64,000 nucleotides of DNA from Odiellus spinosus (lineage: Eukaryota > Arthropoda > Arachnida > Opiliones > Phalangiidae). The notes under the pieces were generated by a model. The model saw only the letters and a list, made by a program, of their open reading frames with translations, had not been told where the DNA came from and made no database searches. Location of the stretch: positions 1,113,606 through 1,177,605 of the forward strand of contig OY987238.1 of the NCBI GenBank assembly GCA_963920705.1, given 5' to 3'. The translations under genes and the position numbers were made by a program. Positions 40,451-53,650 of the stretch are shown in pieces. Each line of letters opens with the position of its first letter. Position 1 is the first letter of the stretch.

Positions 40451-42370
40451 AAAATTTGTGAATCTATACTTGAAAAATTTGTGAATCTATACTTGGAAAA
40501 TTTGTGAATCTATACTTGGGAAATTTGTGAATCCATACTTGGAACATTTGTGAATCTATACTTGGGAAATTTGTCAATCTATACTTGGGAAATTTGTGGA
40601 TCTATACTTGGGAAATTTGTGAATCTATACTTCGGAAATTTGTGAATCTATACTTGGGACATTTGTGAATCTATACTTGGAAAATTTGTGAATCTATATT
40701 TGGGAAATTTGTGAATCTATACTTGGAAAATTTGTGAATCTATACTTGGGAAATTGGTGGATCTATACTTGGGAAATTTGTGAATCTATACTTGGGAAAT
40801 TTGTGAATCTATACGTGGGAAATTTGTGAATCTCTACTTGGGAAATTTGCGAATCTATACTTGGAAAATTTGTGAATCTATGCTTGGGAAATTTGTGAAT
40901 CTATACTTGGGAAATATGTGAATCTATACTTGGGAAATTGGTGGATCTATACTTGGGAAATTGGTGGATCTATACTTGGGAAATTTGTGAATCTATACTT
41001 GAGAAATTTGTGAATCTATACTTGGAAAATTTGTGAATCTATACTTGGAAAATTTGTGAATCTATATTTGGGAAATTTATGAATCTATACTTGGAAAATT
41101 TGTGAATCTATACTTGGGAAATTGGTGGATCTATACTTGGGAAATTTGTGAATCTATACTTGGGAAATTTGTGAATCTATACGTGGGAAATTTGTGAATC
41201 TCTACTTTTGAAATTTGTGAATCTATACTTGGAAAATTTGTGAATCTATGCTTGGGAAATTTGTGAATCTATACTTGGAAAATTTGTGAATCTATGCTTG
41301 GAAAATTTGTCAATCTATACTTCGGAAATTTGTGAATCTATGCTTGGGAAATTTGTGAATCTATACTTGGGAAATTTTTGAATCTATACTTGGAACATTT
41401 GTGAATCTATACTTGGGAAATTTGTCAGTCTATACTTAGGAAATTTGTGGATCTATACTTGGAAAATTTGTGAATCTAAACTTGGGAAATTTGTGAATCT
41501 ATTCTTGGGAAATTTGTGAATCTATACTTGGGAAATTTGTGAATCTATACTTGGAAAATTTGTCAATCTATACTTGGAAAATTTGTGAATCTATACTTGG
41601 AAAATTTGTGAATCTATACTTGGAAAATTTGTGAATCAATACTTGGAAAATTTGTGAATCTATACTTGGAAAATTTGTGAATCTATACTTGGGAAATTGG
41701 TGGATCTATACTTGGGAAATTAGTGGATCTATACTTGGGAAATTTGTGAATCTATATTTGGAAAATTTGTGAATCTATACTTGGAAAATTTGTGAATCTA
41801 TACTTGGGATATTTGTGAATCTATACTTGGGATATTTGTGAATCTATACTTGGGAAATTTGTCAATCTATACTTGGGAAATTGGTGGATCTATACTTGGG
41901 AAATTGGTGGATCTATACTTGGAAAATTTGTGAATCTATACTTGGGAAATTTATCAATCTATACTTCGGAAATTTGTGGATCTATACTTGGGAAATTTGT
42001 CAATCTATACATGGGAAATTTGTGGATCTATACTTGGGAAATTTGTGAATCTAAACTTGGGAAATTTGTGAATCTATACTTGGGAAATTGGTGGATCTAT
42101 ACTTGGGAAATATGTGAATCTATATTTGGGAAATTGGTGGATATACTTGGGAAATTGGTGGATCTATACTTGGAAAATTTGTGAATCTATACTTGGGAAA
42201 TTTGTCAATCTATACTTCGGAAATTTGTGGATCTATACTTGGGAAATTTGTCAATCTATACTTGGGAAATTTGTGGATCTATACTTGGGAAATTTGTGAA
42301 TCTAAACTTTGGAAATTTGTGAATCTATACTTGGGAAATCTGTGAATCTATACTTGGAAAATTTGTGAAT
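40450..42370 (+). repeat. Right-family HOR segment with a third copy of the 621-bp unit
   Basis: The first part, to about 41,050, carries gtgaatccatac, gggacatt, acgtgg, ctctac and gcgaat (C at 40850), and repeats 2,825 bp later (C at 43675). From 41,060 it follows the 621-bp unit. From about 41,690 two gggatatttg monomers introduce a run of ggtggat monomers and a 228-bp-like block at 42114 that contains one 21-bp member. The segment from about 41,870 recurs 10,632 bp downstream (41873 to 52505, 42114 to 52746). Confidence 0.8.
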
Positions 42371-43150
42371 CTATATTTGGGAAATTAGTGAATCTATGCA
42401 TGGGAAATTTGTGAATCTATACTTGGAAAATTTGTGAATCTATACTTGGGAAATTTGTGAATCTATACTTGGAACATTTGTGAATCTATACGTGGGAAAT
42501 TTGTGAATCTATACTTGGAAAATTTGTGAATCTATGCTTGGGAAATTTTTGAATCTATACTTGGAAAATTTGTGAATCTATACTTGGAAAATTTGTGAAT
42601 CTATACTTCGGAAATTTGTGAATCTATACTTGGGAAATTTGTAGTCTATACTTAGGAAATATGTGAATCTATACTTGGGAAATTGGTGGATCAATACTTG
42701 GGAAATTGGTGGATCTATACTTGGGAAATTTGTGAATCTATACTTGGGAAATTTGTGAATCTATATTTGGGAAATTTGTGAATCTATGCATGGGAAATTT
42801 GTGAATCTATACTTGGAAAATTTGTGAATCTATACTTGGGAAATTTGTGAATCTATACTTGGAACATTTGTGAATCTATACGTGGGAAATTTGTGAATCT
42901 ATACTTGGAAAATTTGTGAATCTATGCTTGGGAAATTTTTGAATCTATACTTGGAAAATTTGTGAATCTATACTTGGAAAATTTGTGAATCTATACTTCG
43001 GAAATTTGTGAATCTATACTTGGGAAATTTGTAGTCTATACTTAGGAAATATGTGAATCTATACTTGGGAAATTGGTGGATCAATACTTGGGAAATTGGT
43101 GGATCTATACTTGGGAAATTTGTGAATCTATACTTGGGAAATTTGTGAAT
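42371..43150 (+). repeat. 390-bp tandem duplication (17 monomers minus 1 bp)
   Basis: Two adjacent copies (42371-42760 and 42761-43150) have an exact offset of 390 bp: the atgcatggg monomer ends its CTATGCA at 42400 and 42790, and the 22-bp gtagtctatac monomer lies at 42641 and 43031. The 1-bp shortfall against 391 is the 22-bp member. The copies share aaatttttgaatc and gatcaatac. The only difference noted is gaaattagtg in the first against gaaatttgtg in the second. A related single copy lies near 54,330-54,720. Confidence 0.93.
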
Positions 43151-44590
43151 CTATACTTGGAAAATTTGTGAATCTATACATGGAAAATTTGTGAATCTAT
43201 ACTTGGAAAATTTGTGAATCTATAGTTGGGAAATTTGTGAATCTATACTTGGGAAATTTGTGAATCTATACTTGGAAAATTTGTGAATCTATACTTGAAA
43301 AATTTGTGAATCTATACTTGGAAAATTTGTGAATCTATACTTGGGAAATTTGTGAATCCATACTTGGAACATTTGTGAATCTATGCTTGGGAAATTTGTC
43401 AATCTATACTTGGGAAATTTGTGGATCTATACTTGGGAAATTTGTGAATCTATACTTCGGAAATTTGTGAATCTATACTTGGGACATTTGTGAATCTATA
43501 CTTGGAAAATTTGTGAATCTATATTTGGGAAATTTGTGAATCTATACTTGGAAAATTTGTGAATCTATACTTGGGAAATTGGTGGATCTATACTTGGGAA
43601 ATTTGTGAATCTATACTTGAGAAATTTGTGAATCTATACGTGGGAAATTTGTGAATCTCTACTTGGGAAATTTGCGAATCTATACTTGGAAAATTTGTGA
43701 ATCTATGCTTGGGAAATTTGTGAATCTATACTTGGGAAATATGTGAATCTATACTTGGGAAATTGGTGGATCTATACTTGGGAAATTGGTGGATCTATAC
43801 TTGGGAAATTTGTGAATCTATACTTGGGAAATTTGTGAATCTATACTTGGGAAATTTGTGAATCTATACTTGGAAAATTTGTGAATCTATACTTGGAAAA
43901 TTTGTGAATCTATACTTGGAAAATTTGTGAATCTAAACTTGGGAAATTTGTGAATCTATTCTTGGGAAATTTGTGAATCTATACTTGGGAAATTTGTGAA
44001 TCTATACTTGGGAAATTTGTGAATCTATACTTGGAAAATTTGTCAATCTATACTTGGAAAATTTGTGAATCTATACTTGGAAAATTTGTGAATCTATACT
44101 TGGAAAATTTGTGAATCTATACTTGGAAAATTTGTGAATCTATACTTGGGAAATTGGTGGATATACTTGGGAAATTGTTGGATCTATACTTGGGAAATTT
44201 GTGAATCTATATTTGGAAAATTTGTGAATCTATACTTGGAAAATTTGTGAATCTATACTTGGGATATTTGTGAATCTATACTTGGAAAATTTGTGAATCT
44301 ATACTTGGGAAATTTTTCAATCTATACTTGGGAAATTGGTGGATCTATACTTGGGAAATTGGTGGATCTATACTTGGGAAATTGGTGGATCTATAGTTGG
44401 GAAATTTGTGAATCTATACTTGGGAAATATGTGAATCTATACTTGGGAAATTGGTGGATCTATACTTGGGAAATTGGTGGATCTATACTTGGGAAATTTG
44501 TGAATCTATACTTGGGAAATTTGTGAATCTATACTTGGAAAATTTGTGAATCTATACTTGGAAAATTTGTGAATCTATACTTGGAAAATT
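43150..44590 (+). repeat. Right-family HOR segment
   Basis: The order is cttgaaaaattt, gtgaatccatac, gggacatt, acgtgg, ctctac, gcgaat (C at 43675), aaatatg with two ggtggat, ctattcttgg, a 21-bp monomer near 44,157, gggatattt near 44,265, and a run of three ggtggat monomers at 44,335-44,390. From about 43,700 the same order recurs about 11.82 kb downstream (44293 to 56116). Confidence 0.8.
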
Positions 44591-47500
44591 TGTGGATATA
44601 CTTGGGAAATTTGTGAATCTATACTTGGGAAATTTGTGAATCTATACTTGGAAAATTTGTGAATCTATACTTGGGAAATTTGTGAATCTATACTTGGGAA
44701 ATTTGTGAATCTATGCTTGGAAAATTTGTGAATCTATACTTGGAAAATTTGTGAATCTATACTTGGAAAATTTGTGAATCTATACTTGGAAAATTGGTGG
44801 ATATACTTGGGAAATTGGTGGATCTATACTTGGGAAATTTGTGAATCTATACTTGGGAAATTGGTGGATATACTTGGGAAATTGGTGGATATACTTGGGA
44901 AATTGGTGAATCTATACTTGGGAAATTTGCCAATCTATACATGGGAAATTTGTGGATCTATACTTGGGAAATTTGTGAATCTAAACTTGGGAAATTTGTG
45001 AATCTATACTTGGGAAATATGTGAATTATACTTGGGAAATTGGTGGATATACTTAGGAAATTGGTGGATCTATACTTGGAAAATTTGTGAATCTATACTT
45101 GGGAAATTTGTCAATCTATACTTCGGAAATTTGTGAATCTATACTTGGGAAATTTGTGGATCTATACTTGGGAAATTTGTGAATCTAAACTTCGGAAATT
45201 TGTGAATCTATACTTGGGAAATTTGTGAATCTATACTTGGAAAGTTTGTGAATATATATTTGGGAAATTTGTGAATCTATGCTTGGGAAATTTGTGAATC
45301 TATACTTGGAAAATTTGTGAATCTATACTTGGGAAATTTGTGAATCTATACTTGGAACATTTGTGAATCTATACGTGGGAAATTTGTGAATCTATACTTG
45401 GAAAATTTGTGAATCTATGCTTGGGAAATTTGTGAATCCATACTTGGAACATTTGTGAATCTATACTTGGGAAATTTGTCAATCTATACTTGGGAAATTT
45501 GTGGATCTATACTTGGAAAATTTGTGAATCTATACTTCGGAAATTTGTGAATATATACTTGGGACATTTGTGAATCTATACTTGGAAAATTTGTGAATCT
45601 ATATTTGGGAAATTTGTGAATCTATACTTGGAAAATTTGTGAATCTATACTTGGGAAATTGGTGGATCTATACTTGGGAAATTTGTGAATCTATACTTGG
45701 GAAATTTGTGAATCTCTACTTGGGAAATTTGCGAATCTATACTTGGAAAATTTGTGAATCTATGCTTGGGAAATTTGTGAATCTATACTTGGGAAATATG
45801 TGAATCTATACTTGGGAAATTGGTGGATCTATACTTGGGAAATTGGTGGATCTATACTTGGGAAATTTGTGAATCTATACTTGGGAAATTTGTGAATCTA
45901 TACTTGGAAAATTTGTGAATCTATACTTGGAAAATTTGTGAATCTATACTTGGAAAATTTGTGAATCTAAACTTGGGAAATTTGTGAATCTATTCTTGGG
46001 AAATTTGTGAATCTATACTTGGGAAATTTGTGAATCTATACTTGGAAAATTTGTCAATCTATACTTGGAAAATTTGTGAATCTATACTTGGAAAATTTGT
46101 GAATCTATACTTGGAAAATTTGTGAATCTACACTTGGAAAATTTGTGAATCTATACTTGGAAAATTTGTGAATCTATACTTGGGAAATTGGTGGATATAC
46201 TTGGGAAATTGGTGGATCTATACTTGGGAAATTTGTGAATCTATATTTGGAAAATTTGTGAATCTATACTTGGAAAATTTGTGAATCTATACTTGGGATA
46301 TTTGTGAATCTATACTTGGAAAATTTGTGAATCTATACTTGGGAAATTTGTCAATCTATACTTGGGAAATTGGTGGATCTATACTTGGGAAATTTGTGAA
46401 TCTATACTTGGTAAATTGGTGGATATACTTGGGAAATTTGTGAATCTATACTTGGGAAATTTGTGAATCTATACTTGGAAAATTTGTGAATCTATACTTG
46501 GGAAATTTGTGAATCTATACTTGGGAAATTTGTGAATCTATGCTTGGAAAATTTGTGAATCTATACTTGGAAAATTTGTGAATCTATACTTGGAAAATTT
46601 GTGAATCTATACTTGGAAAATTGGTGGATATACTTTGGAAATTGGTGGATCTATACTTGGGAAATTTGTGAATCTATACTTGGGAAATTGGTGGATATAC
46701 TTGGGAAATTGGTGGATATACTTGGGAAATTGGTGAATCTATACTTGGGAAATTTGCCAATCTATACATGGGAAATTTGTGGATCTATACTTGGGAAATT
46801 TGTGAATCTAAACTTGGGAAATTTGTGAATCTATACTTGGGAAATATGTGAATTATACTTGGGAAATTGGTGGATCTATACTTGGAAAATTTGTGAATCT
46901 ATACTTGGGAAATTTGTCAATCTATACTTCGGAAATTTGTGAATCTATACTTGGGAAATTTGTGGATCTATACTTGGGAAATTTGTGAATCTAAACTTCG
47001 GAAATTTGTGAATCTATACTTGGGAAATTTGTGAATCTATACTTGGAAAATTTGTGAATATATATTTGGGAAATTTGTGAATCTATGCTTGGGAAATTTG
47101 TGAATCTATACTTGGAAAATTTGTGAATCTATACTTGGGAAATTTGTGAATCTATACTTGGAACATTTGTGAATCTATACGTGGGAAATTTGTGAATCTA
47201 TACTTGGAAAATTTGTGAATCTATGCTTGGGAAATTTGTGAATCCATACTTGGAACATTTGTGAATCTATACTTGGGAAATTTGTCAATCTATACTTGGG
47301 AAATTTGTGGATCTATACTTGGAAAATTTGTGAATCTATACTTCGGAAATTTGTGAATCTATACTTGGGACATTTGTGAATCTATACTTGGAAAATTTGT
47401 GAATCTATATTTGGGAAATTTGTGAATCTATACTTGGAAAATTTGTGAATCTATACTTGGGAAATTGGTGGATCTATACTTGGGAAATTTGTGAATCTAT

Positions 47501-47940
47501 ACTTGGGAAATTTGTGAATCTCTACTTGGGAAATTTGCGAATCTATACTTGGAAAATTTGTGAATCTATGAATGGGAAATTTGTGAATCTATACTTGGGA
47601 AATATGTGAATCTATACTTGGGAAATTGGTGGATCTATACTTGGGAAATTGGTGGATCTATACTTGGGAAATTTGTGAATCTATACTTGGGAAATTTGTG
47701 AATCTATACTTGGAAAATTTGTGAATCTATACTTGGAAAATTTGTGAATCTATACTTGGAAAATTTGTGAATCTAAACTTGGGAAATTTGTGAATCTATT
47801 CTTGGGAAATTTGTGAATCTATACTTGGGAAATTTGTGAATCTATACTTGGAAAATTTGTCAATCTATACTTGGAAAATTTGTGAATCTATACTTGGAAA
47901 ATTTGTGAATCTATACTTGGAAAATTTGTGAATCTACACT
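44590..47940 (+). repeat. About 1.82-kb tandem duplication
   Basis: Copies begin near 44,590 and 46,417. Measured offsets are 1,827 bp (44774 to 46601; the 22-bp gtgaattatac monomer at 45021 to 46848). After copy 2 loses one 21-bp monomer near 46,870, the offset becomes 1,806 bp (gcgaat C at 45732 to 47538; tattcttgg at 45991 to 47797; ctacact near 46,129 to 47,935). Three 21-bp monomers cluster at 44,850-44,910 and again at 46,680-46,735. The match ends near 47,940, where ttgagaaa replaces ttggaaaa. Confidence 0.87.
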
Positions 47941-48420
47941 TGAGAAATTTGTGAATCTATACGTGGGAAATTTGTGAATCTCTACTTGGGAAATTTGCGA
48001 ATCTATACTTGGAAAATTTGTGAATCTATGCTTGGGAAATTTGTGAATCTATACTTGGGAAATATGTGAATCTATACTTGGGAAATTGGTGGATCTATAC
48101 TTGGGAAATTGGTGGATCTATACTTGGGAAATTTGTGAATCTATACTTGGGAAATTTGTGAATCTATACTTGGAAAATTTGTGAATCTATACTTGGAAAA
48201 TTTGTGAATCTATACTTGGAAAATTTGTGAATCTAAACTTGGGAAATTTGTGAATCTATTCTTGGGAAATTTGTGAATCTATACTTGGGAAATTTGTGAA
48301 TCTATACTTGGGAAATTTGTGAATCTATACTTGGAAAATTTGTCAATCTATACTTGGAAAATTTGTGAATCTATACTTGGAAAATTTGTGAATCTATACT
48401 TGGAAAATTTGTGAATCTAT
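47500..48420 (+). repeat. 460-bp tandem duplication (20 monomers)
   Basis: gcgaat (C at 47538 and 47998) and ctattcttgg (47797 and 48257) repeat at exactly 460 bp, 20 x 23. The first copy has an irregular atgaatgggaaa monomer near 47,570 where the second has atgcttgggaaa. The second copy begins with cttgagaaa and acgtgg, a start that also opens the 2,134-bp unit. Confidence 0.85.
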
Positions 48421-51400
48421 ACTTGGAAAATTTGTGAATATATACTTGGGAAATTGGTGGATATACTTGGGAAATTGGTGGATCTATACTTGGGAAATTT
48501 GTGAATCTATATTTGGAAAATTTGTGAATCTATACTTGGAAAATTTGTGAATCTATACTTGGGATATTTGTGAATCTATACTTGGAAAATTTGTGAATCT
48601 ATACTTGGGAAATTTTTCAATCTATACTTGGGAAATTGGTGGATCTATACTTGGGAAATTGGTGGATCTATACTTGGGAAATTGGTGGATCTATACTTGG
48701 GAAATTTGTGAATCTATACTTGGGAAATATGTGAATCTATACTTGGGAAATTGGTGGATCTATACTTGGGAAATTGGTGGATCTATACTTGGAAAATTTG
48801 TTAATCTATACTTGGAAAATTTTTGAATCTATACTTGGAAAATTTGTGAATCTATACTTGGGAAATTTGTGAATCTATACTTGGAAAATTTGTGAATCTA
48901 TACTTGGGAAATTTGTGAATCTATACTTGGGAAATTTGTGAATCTATGCTTGGGAAATTTGTGAATCTATACTTCGGAAATTTGTGAATCTAAACTTGGG
49001 AAATTTGTGAATCTATACTTGGGAAATATGTGAATTATACTTGGGAAATTGGTGGACATACTTGGGAAATTGGTGGATCTATACTTGGAAAATTTGTGAA
49101 TCTATACTTGGGAAATTTGTCAATCTATACTTCGGAAATTTGTGAATCTATACTTGGGAAATTTGTGGATCTATACTTGGGAAATTTTTGAATCTAAACT
49201 TCGGAAATTTGTGAATCTATACTTGGGAAATTTGTGAATCTATACTTGGAAAATTTGTGAATATATATTTGGGAAATTTGTGAATCTATGCTTGGGAAAT
49301 TTGTGAATCTATACTTGGAAAATTTGTGAATCTATACTTGGAAAATTTGTGAATCTATACTTGGGAAATTTGTGAATCTATACTTGGAACATTTGTGAAT
49401 CTATACGTGGGAAATTTGTGAATCTATACTTGGAAAATTTGTGAATCTATGCTTGGGAAATTTGTGAATCCATACTTGGAACATTTGTGAATCTATACTT
49501 GGGAAATTTGTCAATCTATACTTGGGAAATTTGTGGATCTATACTTGGGAAATTTGTGAATCTATACTTCGGAAATTTCTGAATCTATACTTGGGACATT
49601 TGTGAATCTATACTTGGAAAATTTGTGAATCTATATTTGAGAAATTTGTGAATCTATACTTGGAAAATTTGTGAATCTATACTTGGGAAATTGGTGGATC
49701 TATACTTGGGAAATTTGTGAATCTATACTTGGGAAATTTGAGAATCTCTACTTGGGAAATTTGCGAATCTATACTTAGAAAATTTGTGAATCTATGCTTG
49801 GGAAATTTGTGAATCTATACTTGGGAAATTGGTGGATCTATACTTGGGAAATTGGTGGATCTATACTTGGGAAATTTGTGAATCTATACTTGGGAAATTT
49901 GTGAATCTATACTTGGAAAATTTGTGAATCTATACTTGGAAAATTTGTGAATCTATACTTGGAAAATTTGTGAATCTAAACTTCGGAAATTTGTGAATCT
50001 ATACTTGGGAAATTTGTGAATCTATACTTGGGAAATTTGTGAATATATATTTGTGAAATTTGTGAATCTCTACTTGAGAAATTTGTGAATCTATACGTGG
50101 GAAATTTGTGAATCTCTACTTGGGAAATTTGCGAATCTATACTTGGAAAATTTGTGAATCTATGCTTGGGAAATTTGTGAATCTATACTTGGGAAATATG
50201 TGAATCTATACTTGGGAAATTGGTGGATCTATACTTGGGAAATTGGTGGATCTATACTTGGGAAATTTGTGAATCTATACTTGGGAAATTTGTGAATCTA
50301 TACTTGGAAAATTTGTGAATCTATACTTGGAAAATTTGTGAATCTATACTTGGAAAATTTGTGAATCTAAACTTGGGAAATTTGTGAATCTATTCTTGGG
50401 AAATTTGTGAATCTATACTTGGGAAATTTGTGAATCTATACTTGGGAAATTTGTGAATCTATACTTGGAAAATTTGTCAATCTATACTTGGAAAATTTGT
50501 GAATCTATACTTGGAAAATTTGTGAATCTATACTTGGAAAATTTGTGAATCTATACTTGGAAAATTTGTGAATATATACTTGGGAAATTGGTGGATATAC
50601 TTGGGAAATTGGTGGATCTATACTTGGGAAATTTGTGAATCTATATTTGGAAAATTTGTGAATCTATACTTGGAAAATTTGTGAATCTATACTTGGGATA
50701 TTTGTGAATCTATACTTGGAAAATTTGTGAATCTATACTTGGGAAATTTTTCAATCTATACTTGGGAAATTGGTGGATCTATACTTGGGAAATTGGTGGA
50801 TCTATACTTGGGAAATTGGTGGATCTATACTTGGGAAATTTGTGAATCTATACTTGGGAAATATGTGAATCTATACTTGGGAAATTGGTGGATCTATACT
50901 TGGGAAATTGGTGGATCTATACTTGGAAAATTTGTTAATCTATACTTGGAAAATTTTTGAATCTATACTTGGAAAATTTGTGAATCTATACTTGGGAAAT
51001 TTGTGAATCTATACTTGGAAAATTTGTGAATCTATACTTGGGAAATTTGTGAATCTATACTTGGGAAATTTGTGAATCTATGCTTGGGAAATTTGTGAAT
51101 CTATACTTCGGAAATTTGTGAATCTAAACTTGGGAAATTTGTGAATCTATACTTGGGAAATATGTGAATTATACTTGGGAAATTGGTGGACATACTTGGG
51201 AAATTGGTGGATCTATACTTGGAAAATTTGTGAATCTATACTTGGGAAATTTGTCAATCTATACTTCGGAAATTTGTGAATCTATACTTGGGAAATTTGT
51301 GGATCTATACTTGGGAAATTTTTGAATCTAAACTTCGGAAATTTGTGAATCTATACTTGGGAAATTTGTGAATCTATACTTGGAAAATTTGTGAATATAT

Positions 51401-52115
51401 ATTTGGGAAATTTGTGAATCTATGCTTGGGAAATTTGTGAATCTATACTTGGAAAATTTGTGAATCTATACTTGGAAAATTTGTGAATCTATACTTGGGA
51501 AATTTGTGAATCTATACTTGGAACATTTGTGAATCTATACGTGGGAAATTTGTGAATCTATACTTGGAAAATTTGTGAATCTATGCTTGGGAAATTTGTG
51601 AATCCATACTTGGAACATTTGTGAATCTATACTTGGGAAATTTGTCAATCTATACTTGGGAAATTTGTGGATCTATACTTGGGAAATTTGTGAATCTATA
51701 CTTCGGAAATTTCTGAATCTATACTTGGGACATTTGTGAATCTATACTTGGAAAATTTGTGAATCTATATTTGAGAAATTTGTGAATCTATACTTGGAAA
51801 ATTTGTGAATCTATACTTGGGAAATTGGTGGATCTATACTTGGGAAATTTGTGAATCTATACTTGGGAAATTTGAGAATCTCTACTTGGGAAATTTGCGA
51901 ATCTATACTTAGAAAATTTGTGAATCTATGCTTGGGAAATTTGTGAATCTATACTTGGGAAATTGGTGGATCTATACTTGGGAAATTGGTGGATCTATAC
52001 TTGGGAAATTTGTGAATCTATACTTGGGAAATTTGTGAATCTATACTTGGAAAATTTGTGAATCTATACTTGGAAAATTTGTGAATCTATACTTGGAAAA
52101 TTTGTGAATCTAAAC
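47945..52115 (+). repeat. 2,134-bp tandem duplication
   Basis: Two copies (about 47,945-50,073 and 50,074-52,115) have an exact offset of 2,134 bp: 48593 to 50727, tatgtgaattatac at 49027 to 51161, gcgaat C at 47998 to 50132 and 49764 to 51898. This is 93 monomers less 5 bp for short members. Private variants in both copies include ggtggacatac, gtgaatatatatttg, tttctgaatc, ctatatttgagaaa and tttgagaatc, so the copies are recent. They separate at about 52,115, where cttcgg faces cttggg. Confidence 0.92.
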
Positions 52116-53650
52116 TTGGGAAATTTGTGAATCTATTCTTGGGAAATTTGTGAATCTATACTTGGGAAATTTGTGAATCTATACTCGGAAAATTTGTCAA
52201 TCTATACTTGGAAAATTTGTGAATCTATACTTGGAAAATTTGTGAATCTATACTTGGAAAATTTGTGAATCTAGACTTGGAAAATTTGTGAATCTATACT
52301 TGGAAAATTTGTGAATCTATACTTGGGAAATTGGTGGATATACTTGGGAAATTGGTGGATCTATACTTGGGAAATTTGTGAATCTATATTTGGAAAATTT
52401 GTGAATCTATACTTGGAAAATTTGTGAATCTATACTTGGGATATTTGTGAATCTATACTTGGAAAATTTGTGAATCTATACTTGGGAAATTTGTCAATCT
52501 ATACTTGGGAAATTGGAGGATCTATACTTGGGAAATTGGTGGATCTATACTTGGAAAATTTGTGAATCTATACTTGGGAAATTTGTCAATCTATACTTCG
52601 GAAATTTGTGGATCTATACTTGGGAAATTTGTCAATCTATACATGGGAAATTTGTGGATCTATACTTGGGAAATTTGTGAATCTAAACTTGGGAAATTTG
52701 TGAATCTATACTTGGGAAATTGGTGGATCTATACTTGGGAAATTTGTGAATCTATATTTGGGAAATTGGTGGATATACTTGGGAAATTGGTGGATCTATA
52801 CTTGGAAAACTTGTGAATCTATACTTGGGAAATTTGTCAATCTATACTTCGGAAATTTGTGGATCTATACTTGGGAAATTTGTCAATCCATACTTGGAAC
52901 ATTTGTGAATCTATACTTGGGAAATTTGTCAATCTATACTTGGGAAATTTGTGGATCTATACTTGGGAAATTTGTGAATCTATACTTCGGAAATTTGTGA
53001 ATCTATACTTGGGACATTTGTGAATCTATACTTGGAAAATTTGTGAATCTATATTTGGGAAATTTGTGAATCTATACTTGGAAAATTTGTGAATCTATAC
53101 TTGGGAAATTGGTGGATCTATACTTGGGAAATTTTGAATCTATACTTGGGAAATTTGTGAATCTATACGTGGGAAATTTGTGAATCTCTACTTGGGAAAT
53201 TTGCGAATCTATACTTGGAAAATTTGTGAATCTATGCTTGGGAAATTTGTGAATCTATACTTGGGAAATATGTGAATCTATACTTGGGAAATTGGTGGAT
53301 CTATACTTGGGAAATTGGTGGATCTATACTTGGGAAATTTGTGAATCTATACTTGGGAAATTTGTGAATCTATACTTGGAAAATTTGTGAATCTATACTT
53401 GGAAAATTTGTGAATCTATACTTGGAAAATTTGTGAATCTAAACTTGGGAAATTTGTGAATCTATTCTTGGGAAATTTGTGAATCTATACTTGGGAAATT
53501 TGTGAATCTATACTTGGAAAATTTGTCAATCTATACTTGGAAAATTTGTGAATCTATACTTGGAAAATTTGTGAATCTATACTTGGAAAATTTGTGAACA
53601 ATACTTGGAAAATTTGTGAATCTATACTTGTAAAATTTGTGAATCTATAC
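52115..53650 (+). repeat. Right-family HOR segment, about 1.31-kb repeat
   Basis: gcgaat recurs at 51898 and 53204 (1,306 bp), and tattcttgg at 52134 and 53463 (1,329 bp, one monomer more). The segment from 52,320 to about 52,870 repeats about 41,690-42,240 at 10,632 bp. Two private 22-bp monomers occur, gggaaattttgaatc near 53,132 and gtgaacaatac near 53,597. The gtgaatctagac monomer near 52,270 is also private. Confidence 0.78.
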
